A stretch of DNA of 64,000 nt. Source: Cyclina sinensis. Taxonomy: Eukaryota > Mollusca > Bivalvia > Venerida > Veneridae. Positions 23,501-33,600 of the stretch are shown piece by piece. The stretch's first letter is position 1. Each line of letters begins with the position of its first letter. The DNA lies in NCBI GenBank assembly GCA_012932295.1, contig JAAONU010000013.1:7114603-7178602 (forward strand), given 5' to 3'. The position numbers were made by a program, and so were the translations under genes. The notes below the pieces were generated by a model that saw only the letters and a list, made by a program, of their open reading frames with translations, made no database searches and was not told where the DNA came from.

Positions 23501-25866
23501 GCTGTTCTTAGAGATCTCTGTAGATTTTAAAAAGTAAATAGTTATGTTTTTTCATAATGAAAATTATTTCAAATTATTTCAGGAAACCATAGTGATGGTT
23601 GAGTTGCAGGGAATAATGGAGAATGATTTCTTGAGTCAAGTTAGCCAAGCAAAGATTCTGGTAACATTATTATTTTCTTAAGTCAAGTTAGCCAAGAAAA
23701 GATTCTGGTAATTTGATTATTATTTTCTGAAATGAAAAGAGTTGTATATTTTCCTGTTTAAAATTCAAGCTCATTGCATAACTCTTTTACTTTAAATCAA
23801 AGGTACATTTTGTATCTATAAGCCATAGATGAAAAATGTCTTGTCTATATATCATTGACAAGACTGCATGTTGACTTTGTTTTGTGTTGTATTTGATAAA
23901 ATCAACAAATATATCTAATGACTTTTAGAATAAATGTTATCAATTAATGTTGTTGTCAGCTGTCAATAGGGCGGAACCTTCATTCAATTAACATTTACCT
24001 GTGTCTGCCTTTTATTTGCAAGGTTATTAAAAAAAATTAGCACAATGTTCAGCTTATTTGAGTACAATTATTTAAACTATGATACCAGTGTAGACCTTGT
24101 AGCAATTAAGATACTATAAAGATCTATCGGTTTGTGTTCATTGTCATTGGTACAAGTTGCCAGTACTGACCTATGCCCCTAGAAGAGTTGAGTGATATTA
24201 GGTTGTGGAGGATAGTGCAAGATACAAAAAGCATCCCCTTCCACAGACACCCATTGTTCTTTTACATGCACAGCATAGAGCATGGATAAAAGTTAATGAA
24301 ATTATACTGAAATACATTTATTATTTGCTCAATATGCTTGAATTTTTTAAAAGATGTATGTCAGTATATCCTGAGTAGATAAGGTGGCATAGAGTAACAG
24401 TTGTATACACACCCATTTATTATTACAGGGTTGTTGGCACTGATTGCAAACACAGAACAGTTGCCACAAGAGGTTTGAAGGATGTACTGAAAATTTTTAC
24501 AACATAACAAACATGGCTCATCACTTTTCAAAACTTTTTACAGGTTCTGAAAGTAGCAACTTATTTTTGTATCCATGATATTATAGTTAAAGCTATTAAT
24601 ATTAAAGTACTGTAATTATAGTATTTAATCTTTTTTTGCAGCGGATTGATACTGAGAAACCTTTACTACAGTTGGATGATTATACATTTACTGGACAGTA
24701 TTCAGATACTATGGGAACAGACTTAATATTTGAAGATAAAACAGATTCCAGTGGTTCAGGTTATTTTCATGTGGCAGTTTTTGTTTTGCTTTGAGTTATA
24801 TTTGTGATATCAACATCTAGTAACTTTTTACCTTTAGAAACAACTTAACAATGGCATTTAGGTTTATTTAAAGTATATATGCAACTTGTACTGTTTTATT
24901 TGGGCTGTAGGCTGCAGAAATAGTCAATTATAGCATGGTCCCTAACACTGATATAATTGACTAATCCTGTAGTTATAACTAGAATGGATGAGCGTTAAGA
25001 GGTGTTGTCAGTCATGTTAAAAAACTATGGCTTTTATCTGAAAAATGTTTTTAATCATTTGCTTATGAAGAGATAAATACATTAAAATATGTTCAAGTTA
25101 TGTACAGTTACTTTATTTTATTCCTAGTTTTATTTATTTTTGAAGAGAATGCTGAAAGTTATGCAGTAATTTGGCAAAGTCATTTATGTATAGGCTGTTT
25201 AGAAGTTGTCTGAAAATTTCTCAGCAAACTACAAATTTTGTTTTTCTTACAGATGCCAAACCTGAAGAAAAGAAACTAGAATACAGTTGTTTGACAAATA
25301 AGAAACTTTGTTTACAGAGAATGTTTCTTAAGAATAATAATGACATCACACCATTGGATACAGCAGGTATATGAATATTATTTTGCTTACTCTTTATTGG
25401 GCAGGTTCTGTAGGTATAAGACTTCTTTTCATGCTCACCTTATTTTGAGAATAAAACCTGATTCATATAACAAATTCACAAATAATCCTAGGTGTAAACG
25501 AGAAAGTATACATGTACGTTCAATGTTTCATGTTATAAGGTCTTGTCATCATGTCAAGGTTAAGTTGTGCTTGTTTCTGTATGTTGTTGGATCTCATAAA
25601 AAGAAAAAAAAATCTTCTTTTAGGAATAGCTTATGCTTAAAGGTTACTTTTTTTGTAATCTAGCTGATGAAATGGAAAATGAAGACCATGAAACATCAAG
25701 AGAGTCAGACAAAGAGGAACCAGATTATATGAAACCAGGTCTCTCAGCTGTTAATGGATCAGCTGATTTCACCACTTCAGAAGTGTCAGATACTGGAGTG
25801 GAACAAAACAAGAGCATGGATTCCACAAAAAATGAACAAGCTGAAACAATACAAGAAAATACTTGA
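20556..25866 (+). CDS. GTF3C6: General transcription factor IIIC subunit 6 (TFIIIC35), five exons
   Basis: This is a small subunit of TFIIIC, which binds the A/B boxes of tRNA-type genes and recruits TFIIIB for RNA polymerase III. Exons: 20556-20594 (MAQRDNEEEYEYE), 23583-23660 (ETIVMVELQGIMENDFLSQV), 24642-24759 (RIDTEKPLLQLDDYTFTGQY, MGTDLIFED), 25253-25366 (DAKPEEKKLEYSCLTNKKLC, MFLKNNNDITPLDTA) and 25664-25866 (acidic, Ser/Glu-rich tail ending TIQENT, TGA). All joins are GT-AG and in phase; the CDS is 552 nt, 183 residues, slightly shorter than the human protein. The N-terminal acidic run before the VELQGIM strand and the IDTEKP/GTDLIFE block match the TFIIIC subunit 6 fold; the tail is poorly conserved in the family. 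Intron 1 (3 kb) is full of mobile elements. Confidence 0.9.
20721..20969. mobile_element. Hairpin MITE, 249 bp, with 8-bp target duplication
   Basis: Two arms of about 118-120 bp, nearly perfectly complementary (a few mismatches), meet at a tiny loop around ATGGTACATACCAT (20840-20853). Ends are CACAGGTGCTCGGCGCG and its complement. The element is flanked by ACTGGATA at 20713-20720 and 20970-20977, an 8-bp direct duplication as made by hAT-superfamily transposases. It lies in GTF3C6 intron 1, 126 bp past exon 1. Confidence 0.9.
21337..21364. repeat. Perfect 28-bp palindrome
   Basis: CAGGTACATATATT is followed at once by its exact reverse complement. It lies next to the tRNA-like SINE head (21376 onward) and may be part of its tail or an older integration site. 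Confidence 0.9.
21376..21480 (-). mobile_element. tRNA-derived SINE head
   Basis: On the minus strand it begins CACCCTTTTAGCTCAAGTGG, then TAGAGCTATGGACC, and GGTTTGATCCCC. The first string holds a Pol III A box and the last a B box, at normal tRNA spacing. The acceptor stem does not pair well, so it is not a functional tRNA. Confidence 0.65.
21541..22000 (+). pseudogene. LINE endonuclease-domain fragment
   Basis: A 103-codon frame starts MFTYRPTHQNNQSPRGGVGI and contains SISVLNVYKPPQLHLYYFC and TIVCDDFNAPM. The GGVGIFV, NVYKPP and DFNA motifs belong to apurinic endonuclease domains of non-LTR retrotransposons. After a frame change it continues MLIDHIYVKNLA and a Y-H pair (YYNYHAITY), the usual LIDHI and SDH positions. 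No attached RT is seen downstream on this strand. It lies in GTF3C6 intron 1. Confidence 0.75.
22470..22840 (-). pseudogene. LINE reverse transcriptase fragment, antisense to GTF3C6
   Basis: The minus strand reads RKQCFRAGLSVSFW, SQESVLGPILSLCFINDLQN and FKIFTDDTDVF. These match the GSVLGPLLF-INDL and FADDT blocks of an RT, with Ala replaced by Thr in the catalytic box. After a frame change there follows a W-KFSFNFPKYKVLHTS segment like the W-L-FN-KC-V-H region. It is short and dead. Confidence 0.7.
23661..24641 (+). other. GTF3C6: GTF3C6 intron 2 with duplicated exon end
   Basis: The last 25 bases of exon 2 plus its donor (AGTCAAGTTAGCCAAGCAAA... CTG|GTAA) are repeated 47 bp downstream with a single change in the exon part. 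The rest of the intron is AT-rich without recognised content. Confidence 0.8.
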
Positions 25867-26395
25867 TCTCATGGTTTGAAAGTTGCAGGGCATCAAACAG
25901 TGGTAGTGAATGATGATTTTTGAGGAGGTTAAATCAGTAATCTCTGAAGATGTGCTAAATATTGGCTGCACAAAAAGAGAGAAAATTTGAGGTAACTCTA
26001 GGTGTATGTGTGTGTATTACGGTAAAAAGTGGGATGTGAAATATTGAAGAAGAATAGTCTTGCACTGTTACTGGGCATCTGGAAGATGTCATCAGACTTT
26101 ATTATTGAACCTTTCTTTGTTTGGAAGCCATCTTTTAAAAAAAAAGAATCTTTTGTTGAAATTCTTTTTGAAAACAACCAGTAAATAAGTTGCTGGAGGT
26201 AAAACAATATTACAGAACAAAAATAAACACTTAACATATATAATGGACATCTATATAGTTTGGTGAGTAGAAATGTCTAGAAATCTTCATGGAATATTCT
26301 CATCTGCATGTCAATTGTTTTGCTGAATGTTAGAAAATGCTAATTCTAATGAAGTACATGTATATTAAGATACAGAATGTTAGACAATAAAAACT
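25867..26395 (+). promoter_or_regulatory. GTF3C6: Probable GTF3C6 3' UTR
   Basis: Non-coding sequence after the TGA. AATAAA occurs at 26222-26227 and again near 26386. Either could be the polyadenylation signal. Confidence 0.4.
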
Positions 26396-27950
26396 ATAGT
26401 CTAAGATAGGCAGTATCGATGAAAGGGTGCATATTGATAAAAGCTGCAATGCATGGTAAGATGCCTGTTGTAGGAAATCTGTAACTAGCAATGGTTGAAA
26501 CTACTTGTCTCTTTAAAAAATAAAATAGTACAAATGAATATTTGTTGTTACAGTGTTACCCTGTTTAGAACCAGCCTTCACATATTACTGGACAACTGCT
26601 TTTGAACAAAAATTATCTTTCGATTTCTCACAATACCATGTGCCAGAGCAGCCAGACAGGAGAAAATCATTTTGTATTTCACTAGATATGTCAGAAACAG
26701 CTGTTGACAAGACTTGGACCTTTGACTTCTTGCCCTGTAGGCAGATGCCTTGTACACTAAGATGTGAAGACAGTTTGTAGGAGTGTGTTCTACCTATGAG
26801 CTTGGAAAGTGTTTATCCAGTAATATCCAAGTATTACCAAAATCATAGAAGTCATATGTACAGGTTATTCTTTGGTCACCTGTTGGACAGTTTTCTTTCC
26901 CATTGTTGATTTTACTATGGACCTACAGGTCAATTTGTATGAAATTTTCATCATTATTGTCATGTTTTCAAAAATCTGTGACTACATATGATGGAAAAAT
27001 CCACCAAGAAATAAGGCTTATTATTTCATACTTTCGTTAGGTGTAAAAATCAAAGTTCACAAAAACTGATGGATTAATTGTCTTTGAATCCACATTAAAA
27101 TTTCTCGTGCCGCACACATTTTTCACACCTTGTAATCTCTTTTTTTGCAAACTCGGCAACGTTTACTGGAATATTTACTGGAAATGACATCAGAAAAGCC
27201 TGATCTAAGATAATTTTGTAGTTAAAACAAATATTTTATTTTAAAAGTTATCTATCAGTACCTGCTTATAATGCATTATGCTTATAATGTTTGAAGAATA
27301 CTATATAATTATTGCATTGCTTTTGAGCGAGGTTAATAAAGACAATTTACTGACCTTGAAGAACAGCTGTGTTTGAAATGGACACAAAACTTTGTCTGTT
27401 TTTTTCTCCAGGAATGTTGGATGTTTGACGGTGGAAAATAAGACATGTCACTGACAACATTTGACATATATCCTATCACTTTGCACATAATAAATTTCGC
27501 ATCAGTCAATACAATATATGTGTTTTTGGCTTTGCTGACATTTTATCATGAAACACATGACAGCGCTTAAATAACTGAAAAACTTCCTATTTTCAGATAG
27601 AAAAATAACAACAATACTTCCAAAACATGCTGTGTATAGATATTTATTCTCTGTATATATATACTTTTACAAAATAAACATTTCAGTAATAATACATTCA
27701 TTTATAAGATAAAAGTAACTGTATGTTAAGGAATAAACAGAACATGATAAAAGATTGGATTATGGAACACATATACAGATACAAGTAATAGTACATGTTT
27801 TTTTATAAATGCAAACTTTATCAAGAGTTCAACACATCATTATTATGTCAAATGAACAATAAAGAATATTAGGCAGTAATTTTTCCCTCATTACTAAATA
27901 TACACAAACATGAATCAACACATACAAAAAACAAAGATCAGTCATTCTGT
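26396..27950. other. Intergenic, no gene recognised
   Basis: A 75-codon frame at 26553-26780 follows TTGTTGTTACAG, an acceptor-like site, and reads LPCLEPAFTYYWTTAFEQKL. I do not recognise it; it might be a 3' UTR exon or chance. The rest is AT-rich. Confidence 0.4.
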
Positions 27951-27954
27951 TTTT

Positions 27955-28140
27955 AATCCATGTACTTGGTCTTGAGATTTATGTACATGATCTTGTGATT
28001 TATGTACATGGTCTTTTAATTCATGTACACGATCTTGTGATTTATGTACTTGGTCTTGTAATTTATGTACATGATCTTGTGATTTATGTACTTGGTCGTG
28101 TAATTCATATACATTGTACATGGTCTTGTGATTTATATGC
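27955..28140 (-). repeat. 21-bp minisatellite encoding heptad-like repeats
   Basis: ATGATCTTGTGATTTATGTAC-type units repeat about eight times. The minus strand has a 66-codon ORF (27942-28142) of seven-residue units, VHKSQDQ, VHKLQDQ and similar. The 21-bp period keeps both strands open, so this is probably not a gene. Confidence 0.85.
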
Positions 28141-28199
28141 ATTGTCTAAGTGCAGTTTTTGTATGTCAAAGCACAAAATTCTTTTGTTATAAATCATAT

Positions 28200-28965
28200 T
28201 TGTGTATTATTTTAACAGTGAAAAGAGCGCCATTGACTCATTTAAACAGAGCCTGGTTTGAATTAAAATCTTAAAAATATAGGCTATAAATCTGTAATTA
28301 AATGAAGGCCTTGAAATCTACATGCTATTAGGGCATTAGAATTCCAAAGGAAGGGTTTGAATCTCTGACAGATTAAGTGAACTTTTCTTTGGTATCCTAG
28401 TCTACTTCACCTAGCTGTAAATAATTGCCTGTAATGAAAGTTACTGGCTGTCTCTCAAGTTAATGGTTCCTTATCTGAAGATGAGGACATTGTGCTGCAC
28501 GTAAAAATCCATTGTGAAAACACCTCAAATTTCGAGTGTTCTTCAGTATACAAGCACAAAAAACAAAACAGGAGTGCTATATACACATATTATACCAACT
28601 ACGTACATATCTTAAAGACACACTTGCTGATAAATGAAAGTTACTTGACTGTATGCTTGGCAAACAATACTGGAATTGGAATTTTCTTGATAAAACACTT
28701 ACTTCTATTGAAGAAGGAACCATTTTCCTATCTCTGTTAGTGCTGTGTCAAACAAATAAACTGATCCCGTTATTCACAAGCTGAGGGTAATAATTGAGAG
28801 TAGGAACAACTCTGAACTTTAAAAAAATGTTCGTACCTTAGTAACTGTATTATATAAACGTCATAAAAAGAACGATCTCTTGTTAAACAATGTAATTACA
28901 TAAATGCTTAGATAAAATCTTACTGCTTTAGAATGAGTTGAGACAATCAGTGAGAAACAAAAATG
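28200..28965. other. Intergenic, nothing recognised
   Basis: AT-rich DNA. The 82-codon frame at 28492-28740 has no recognisable motif. Confidence 0.4.
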
Positions 28966-28969
28966 AAGA

Positions 28970-29651
28970 GACTTTACAAACAGGAATATTCATAAAGCAA
29001 GGTTAACATACTTTACTTATGGGCAAACAGGAAAATGTTCCTAAAGCAAGGTTAAAAGACTTTACTTATGGGCAAAAAAGAAAATGTTCCTAAAGCGAGG
29101 TTAACAGACTTTACTTGTGGGCAAACAAGAAAATGTTCCTAAAGCAAGGTGAACAGACTTTACTTGTGGGCAAACTGGAAAATGTTCCTAAAGCAAGGTT
29201 AACAGACTTTACTTATGGGCAAACAGGAATGTTCCTAAAGCAAGGTTAACAGACTTCACTTACGGGCAAACAGGAATGTTCCTAAAGCAAGGTTAACAGA
29301 CTTTACTTATGGGTAAACGGGAATGTTCCTAAAGCAAGGTTAACAGACTTTACTTATGGGCAAACAGGAATGTTCCTAAAGCAAGGTTAACAGACTTTAC
29401 TTATGGGCAAACAGGAATGTTCCTAAAACAAAACAGACTTTACCTATGGGCAAACAGAAATGTTCCTAAAGCAAGGTTAACAGACTTTATTTATTGGCAA
29501 ACAGGAATGTTCCTAAAACAAGGTTAACAGGCTTTACTTACGGGCAAACAGGAATGTTCCTAAAGCAAGGTTAACAGACTTTACTTATGGGCAAACAGGA
29601 ATGTTCCTAAAGCAAGGTAAACAGACTTTACTTATGGGCAAACAGGAATGT
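28970..29651 (+). repeat. 47-bp tandem satellite, about 14 units
   Basis: The unit contains AGGAATGTTCCTAAAGCAAG, GTTAACAGACTTTACTTATG and GGCAAAC. Left units have two extra A (AGGAAAATGTTCC); one central unit has a deletion (AAAACAAAACAG). High similarity of the right half suggests recent amplification. It lies between the 3' ends of GTF3C6 and SLC2A13. Confidence 0.95.
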
Positions 29652-30118
29652 TTACTTTCTTTAGTTAGCAAGTCTGTATACACCACATTTTCATGAATGA
29701 ACCTGGTTTGTAAAATCCACTATATACAGCTTTAGGACCAGTCTGAGGTTTCAGGCCTCTGATTTTTTTTCAAGAATGAGTTAAATTCCAACCTGGCCAA
29801 TCGGAAGCCATTGACTTCAGACTGGTATTAACAAAGGAAGGCACAGAATGAATCACTTTCAGGTAAAATGATGTAATGTTTAGGTATACATAGAATGATT
29901 ACAAAAATAGCTATGAGAGTGACACAAATTGTGTATGTTAGTACATATGATTATGATCTATATTTCTATCTTCTGTTTTAAACTTTTAGTTTTAGAAAAC
30001 GGAAAAATGTGATGACCAACTTACGTGACTTTTTGGTGTCTTGGACATACTACCAACATGTAACATATGCTGGAAAATGTTTTGCAAAACCAGTTTGTAT
30101 TCCTTGATTTTTTAAATA

Positions 30119-30124
30119 TTTATT
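30119..30124 (-). promoter_or_regulatory. SLC2A13: SLC2A13 polyadenylation signal
   Basis: TTTATT on the plus strand reads AATAAA on the minus strand, 381 bp past the stop codon of the transporter. Confidence 0.5.
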
Positions 30125-30504
30125 TCCACGTAAATGCGGCAAACTTGAATTGTAGTCTTTTTCCGGGAAAGTTTTTGGAAATACTTTCAAGAAAACAAAA
30201 GTAACTGAGGTTTTGTTTTTGGTATGTCATTCTGATATACTGCTGTATTGTCTGTAAATAAACGTGCTGAAAAGAAACGAAAATTACTTCAACGTTTTTA
30301 AAACTTTGTTTTGGCACAATGTACCACAAACGCATGAATTACCAAAGCCAAATGCAATACCTTTTCTAGAAAAGTCGCATTAGTTGGTATCCCGCTGGTT
30401 GCTTGATGTCACATGATACATGTACATATAACTAATGTAAACATGTTTATTTCAAAATTCAGATCTCTGTGTTTCCTAAAATCAACACAATTTTGCCAGT
30501 GTTC

Positions 30505-30689
30505 TCAAAACTTCGTATCTGTGGATGCCTCATTCTTTGCCTGCTGTTCTCTCAGGTACTTTTCCTTGTATTCAGATGACATGAAGAGTTCTTGTACTTG
30601 TTCTAAAGATTTATTCTTCGTTTCCGGCAACATAAAGCACATAAACAGCATTCCAATGAAGCAAACTCCAAAATACAACCAGAATGTCC
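30505..30689 (-). CDS. SLC2A13: SLC2A13 exon 9: helix 12 and C-terminal tail
   Basis: Acceptor TTGTTTTCAG. It reads GTFWLYFGVCFIGMLFMCFM, then the family signature PETKNKSLEQVQELF and a charged tail to TGA. The tail is shorter than in mammals. Confidence 0.92.
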
Positions 30690-33600
30690 CTGAAAACAAC
30701 AGGGTATGTATTTAAGATATTTAAAAAAACATAATGGCGAATAGTCTTGTTTTTACTCTCAACCCAAACAAAAAGTATTTTTTCCTTCGAAACATGCAGC
30801 ACAGAACACGACCAGCCTCTGCATCTGAGATGATTTGCAGGTTCCTAAATATTCTAGAAATATTTTTTAACTCGGCTGTTTTCGAAGAAAACGTCAAAGT
30901 GCGTATTGTCATAGCTCCCTCGTCGCCTGTGTGCAAATACTTTGACATTTTCAAATATCTCTGTCATTACTTCTTATATTCTCTTCTAACTCGCACTACT
31001 TCTTCATAATGACACCACACATAAATACCTTTAGTTATATAATTCTGTCGTCTTTATTTTCAGAATAATGCCCCCCTTTCAACTTAGAAAAATCCTTAAA
31101 TTCATTATAATTTGCAATATCTTTGTTATTACTGATAGTATCTATGTCTCCCCATATCCGAGGGAGACACATTGCTTTTTGTCCCGTCCGTCTGTCACAG
31201 TTTCCGTTCAATAACTTAAGGACTGTTTGACCCACGGTCTTCAAATGTCATAGGATGATTGTCTGCTTGATTAGACATCCCAAATTGTTTTGGAGGTTAG
31301 TAGGTCAAAGGTCAAGGTCACAGTGACCTTGAATCTAAAAATTTCTTCCGCTGAATAACTGGATTACCTTTCAAACTTCCTAGGTTGATTGCCCTTATTG
31401 AGTAAAATACTCCTATTGTTTGTGGGGTCAGTAGGTCTAAGGTAAAGGTCACACTTGAATTTGAAAGGTGACCTTGAATTTGAAATCTATTTCCGCTCAA
31501 TAGCTTGCGTTTCATTTGACACACATCCTTAAAACTTCATAGGATGGTTCTTCTTATTAAGAAGGTCACCTCTATTTTTCTTGAGGTCAGTTGGTCAAAT
31601 ATCTACTACAGCTGAGACAGTTGAGCGTTGGCACCTGCAGGCGGTGCTCATGTCAACGGTTAACTGCATAGTATTTCAAATATATCTTATACCAGACGTA
31701 ACTGTGACAGTCAAATAATTCATATGGAATTAACGGCATTATGCGGGCACCCATTTACCATAATCTACTTTTTTACCTCAATTCACTATAAGTAAAGCAA
31801 ACTTAAATCCTTAATTAAACGAAAATTTTCGTTGTGTCAGTTTTTATATTTTTGTTCTGTTTATATATGTACATGTAATACGATCGTAAATGGAAAAAAA
31901 ACATAATCAGATAACATAATGTTACGTGGTGTTAAGTCATGTTAAGCAAACCAACAGTTATTATTACATAATTATATACCTCTGGTGTTTCATATTTATG
32001 TATTAAAATGTAAATGTATATTTTATTTTGCTTTCTTTTCGTATCTTCAGTTGAATTCGGTGTATCTTTTTGTTAAAACGTAGAATCGTTGTAAGCAGCA
32101 AATTGCATATCAATTCTTAAGATATTCTGAGAAAGTTACCATATTTTCCAATGCTCTCTAGTAGCGAGAGGAAGGTCAGGGAGACAATCAGGTTAAATAC
32201 CCAGTTTGTGGCTGTTGCCAGGGAAGTACCAGTACTCCTTGCCCACATAGGATAGATCTCTGAGTTGATGGTCCAAGGCATAGGACCAAGACCTGAAATG
32301 TATGAAAAAACAGAAACATTCAATGGCCTGGATCCTACTATACGGTACAAACTTACTTTCAAGCTTTTTTTGTAAACATATAAATTCACTTTACGTAAAA
32401 TTTTTAATACATGTTACATGCAAGTTGACAAGACCTTTGAAGATTTTGAGCTGTTAATGTTCATCAGATTGTCTTATCTTGCGCAAAGTAAAGATAGTGA
32501 ACAATAAATGATCTAAACTATTCTTCAATTTTGCATACTGGCAACGTTACTGATGATTTGCAGCTTGAAAAACTAAAGCTCTCCCTTTCAGCATCTTAAA
32601 TCACGACATGCTTTTACCTGGAGCAAATCCCATCACAAACAAGGCCAGTCCAAGCACTGCCATCCACGTGTATTTAGTAGGACAAAAACTGTCGGCCCAG
32701 CCGTAAAATCTGTCACCGCGTGGTGTATCCCAAGTGTTAGTCTTGTTGCAACGGAAAGTGGCCTCGACTAGAGAATGTGTGACACGTGTGTCATTGAATT
32801 GGAAGTACGCATAACGTTCAGGTTTGTCCTCGTAAACTGGCAAACAACTTCCAGTTGTATCTGGGTCGTCTTTCTCGTAGCAAAAGCCGCAGTTTTCGTC
32901 AGAAATACAATCTTCACAAAGGCTGCAATATTTAGTTAGGATATAAGTCACAGTATTGACTTAAAATTTACTTGAACCGAGTTTTCTTAATTATTGTACG
33001 TAAATTTCCTTGAATTTCCTACTGAAGCATCAGTTATATCTTTACTGTCGTTTTAGCTATGAAACCAAACGTTTTTTTTTTGTTGTTGATAAGAAACGCT
33101 AGGAAGAATAGAGCGTCCTCTATTTAGAACGTGGGAAAAATTAATACGTTACTGTAGTCGAACGAAAGGGGTACGTCACCAGAAAGCGGTTTCAAGTGTG
33201 TGAGACCGTGCATGAAAGATGGATTATAAATAGAGCACAGCCTTTTTATATGCTGTAAATAAAAAGACAGTTATAAACCACGAGTCAAATTTGGCCTTCT
33301 ATACATTTATCTTTATTTAGACCGCTATCGGTAAGCCCGAAAGATAGGTATTTGATTTCGTACTTGAACCGGAAGCACTTGTTTGTGTCATTTGACAGCT
33401 GGTTGTTGAACATGCCCGCCTCATAGACTTTCATTTCTGGAGTGAACTTAATGGACAGCTGGAATCCTATAGCTAAAACTGCTAGACCAATCATCACACC
33501 TGTAACAAAAAGTTTCATTCAAAATTCATACAAACATAATCGTAAGAAACGACTGATGAAGTACTCCATGTTTCATATAAGAATAACATTCCAAGTACCC

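Noticed and set aside
26553..26780. 75-codon frame after an acceptor-like site as an extra GTF3C6 exon
   Set aside because: GTF3C6 already ends in frame at 25866 and this stretch does not resemble the family.
28970..29651. CRISPR-like array
   Set aside because: The whole 47-bp unit repeats with no unique spacers, and the DNA is animal nuclear sequence.
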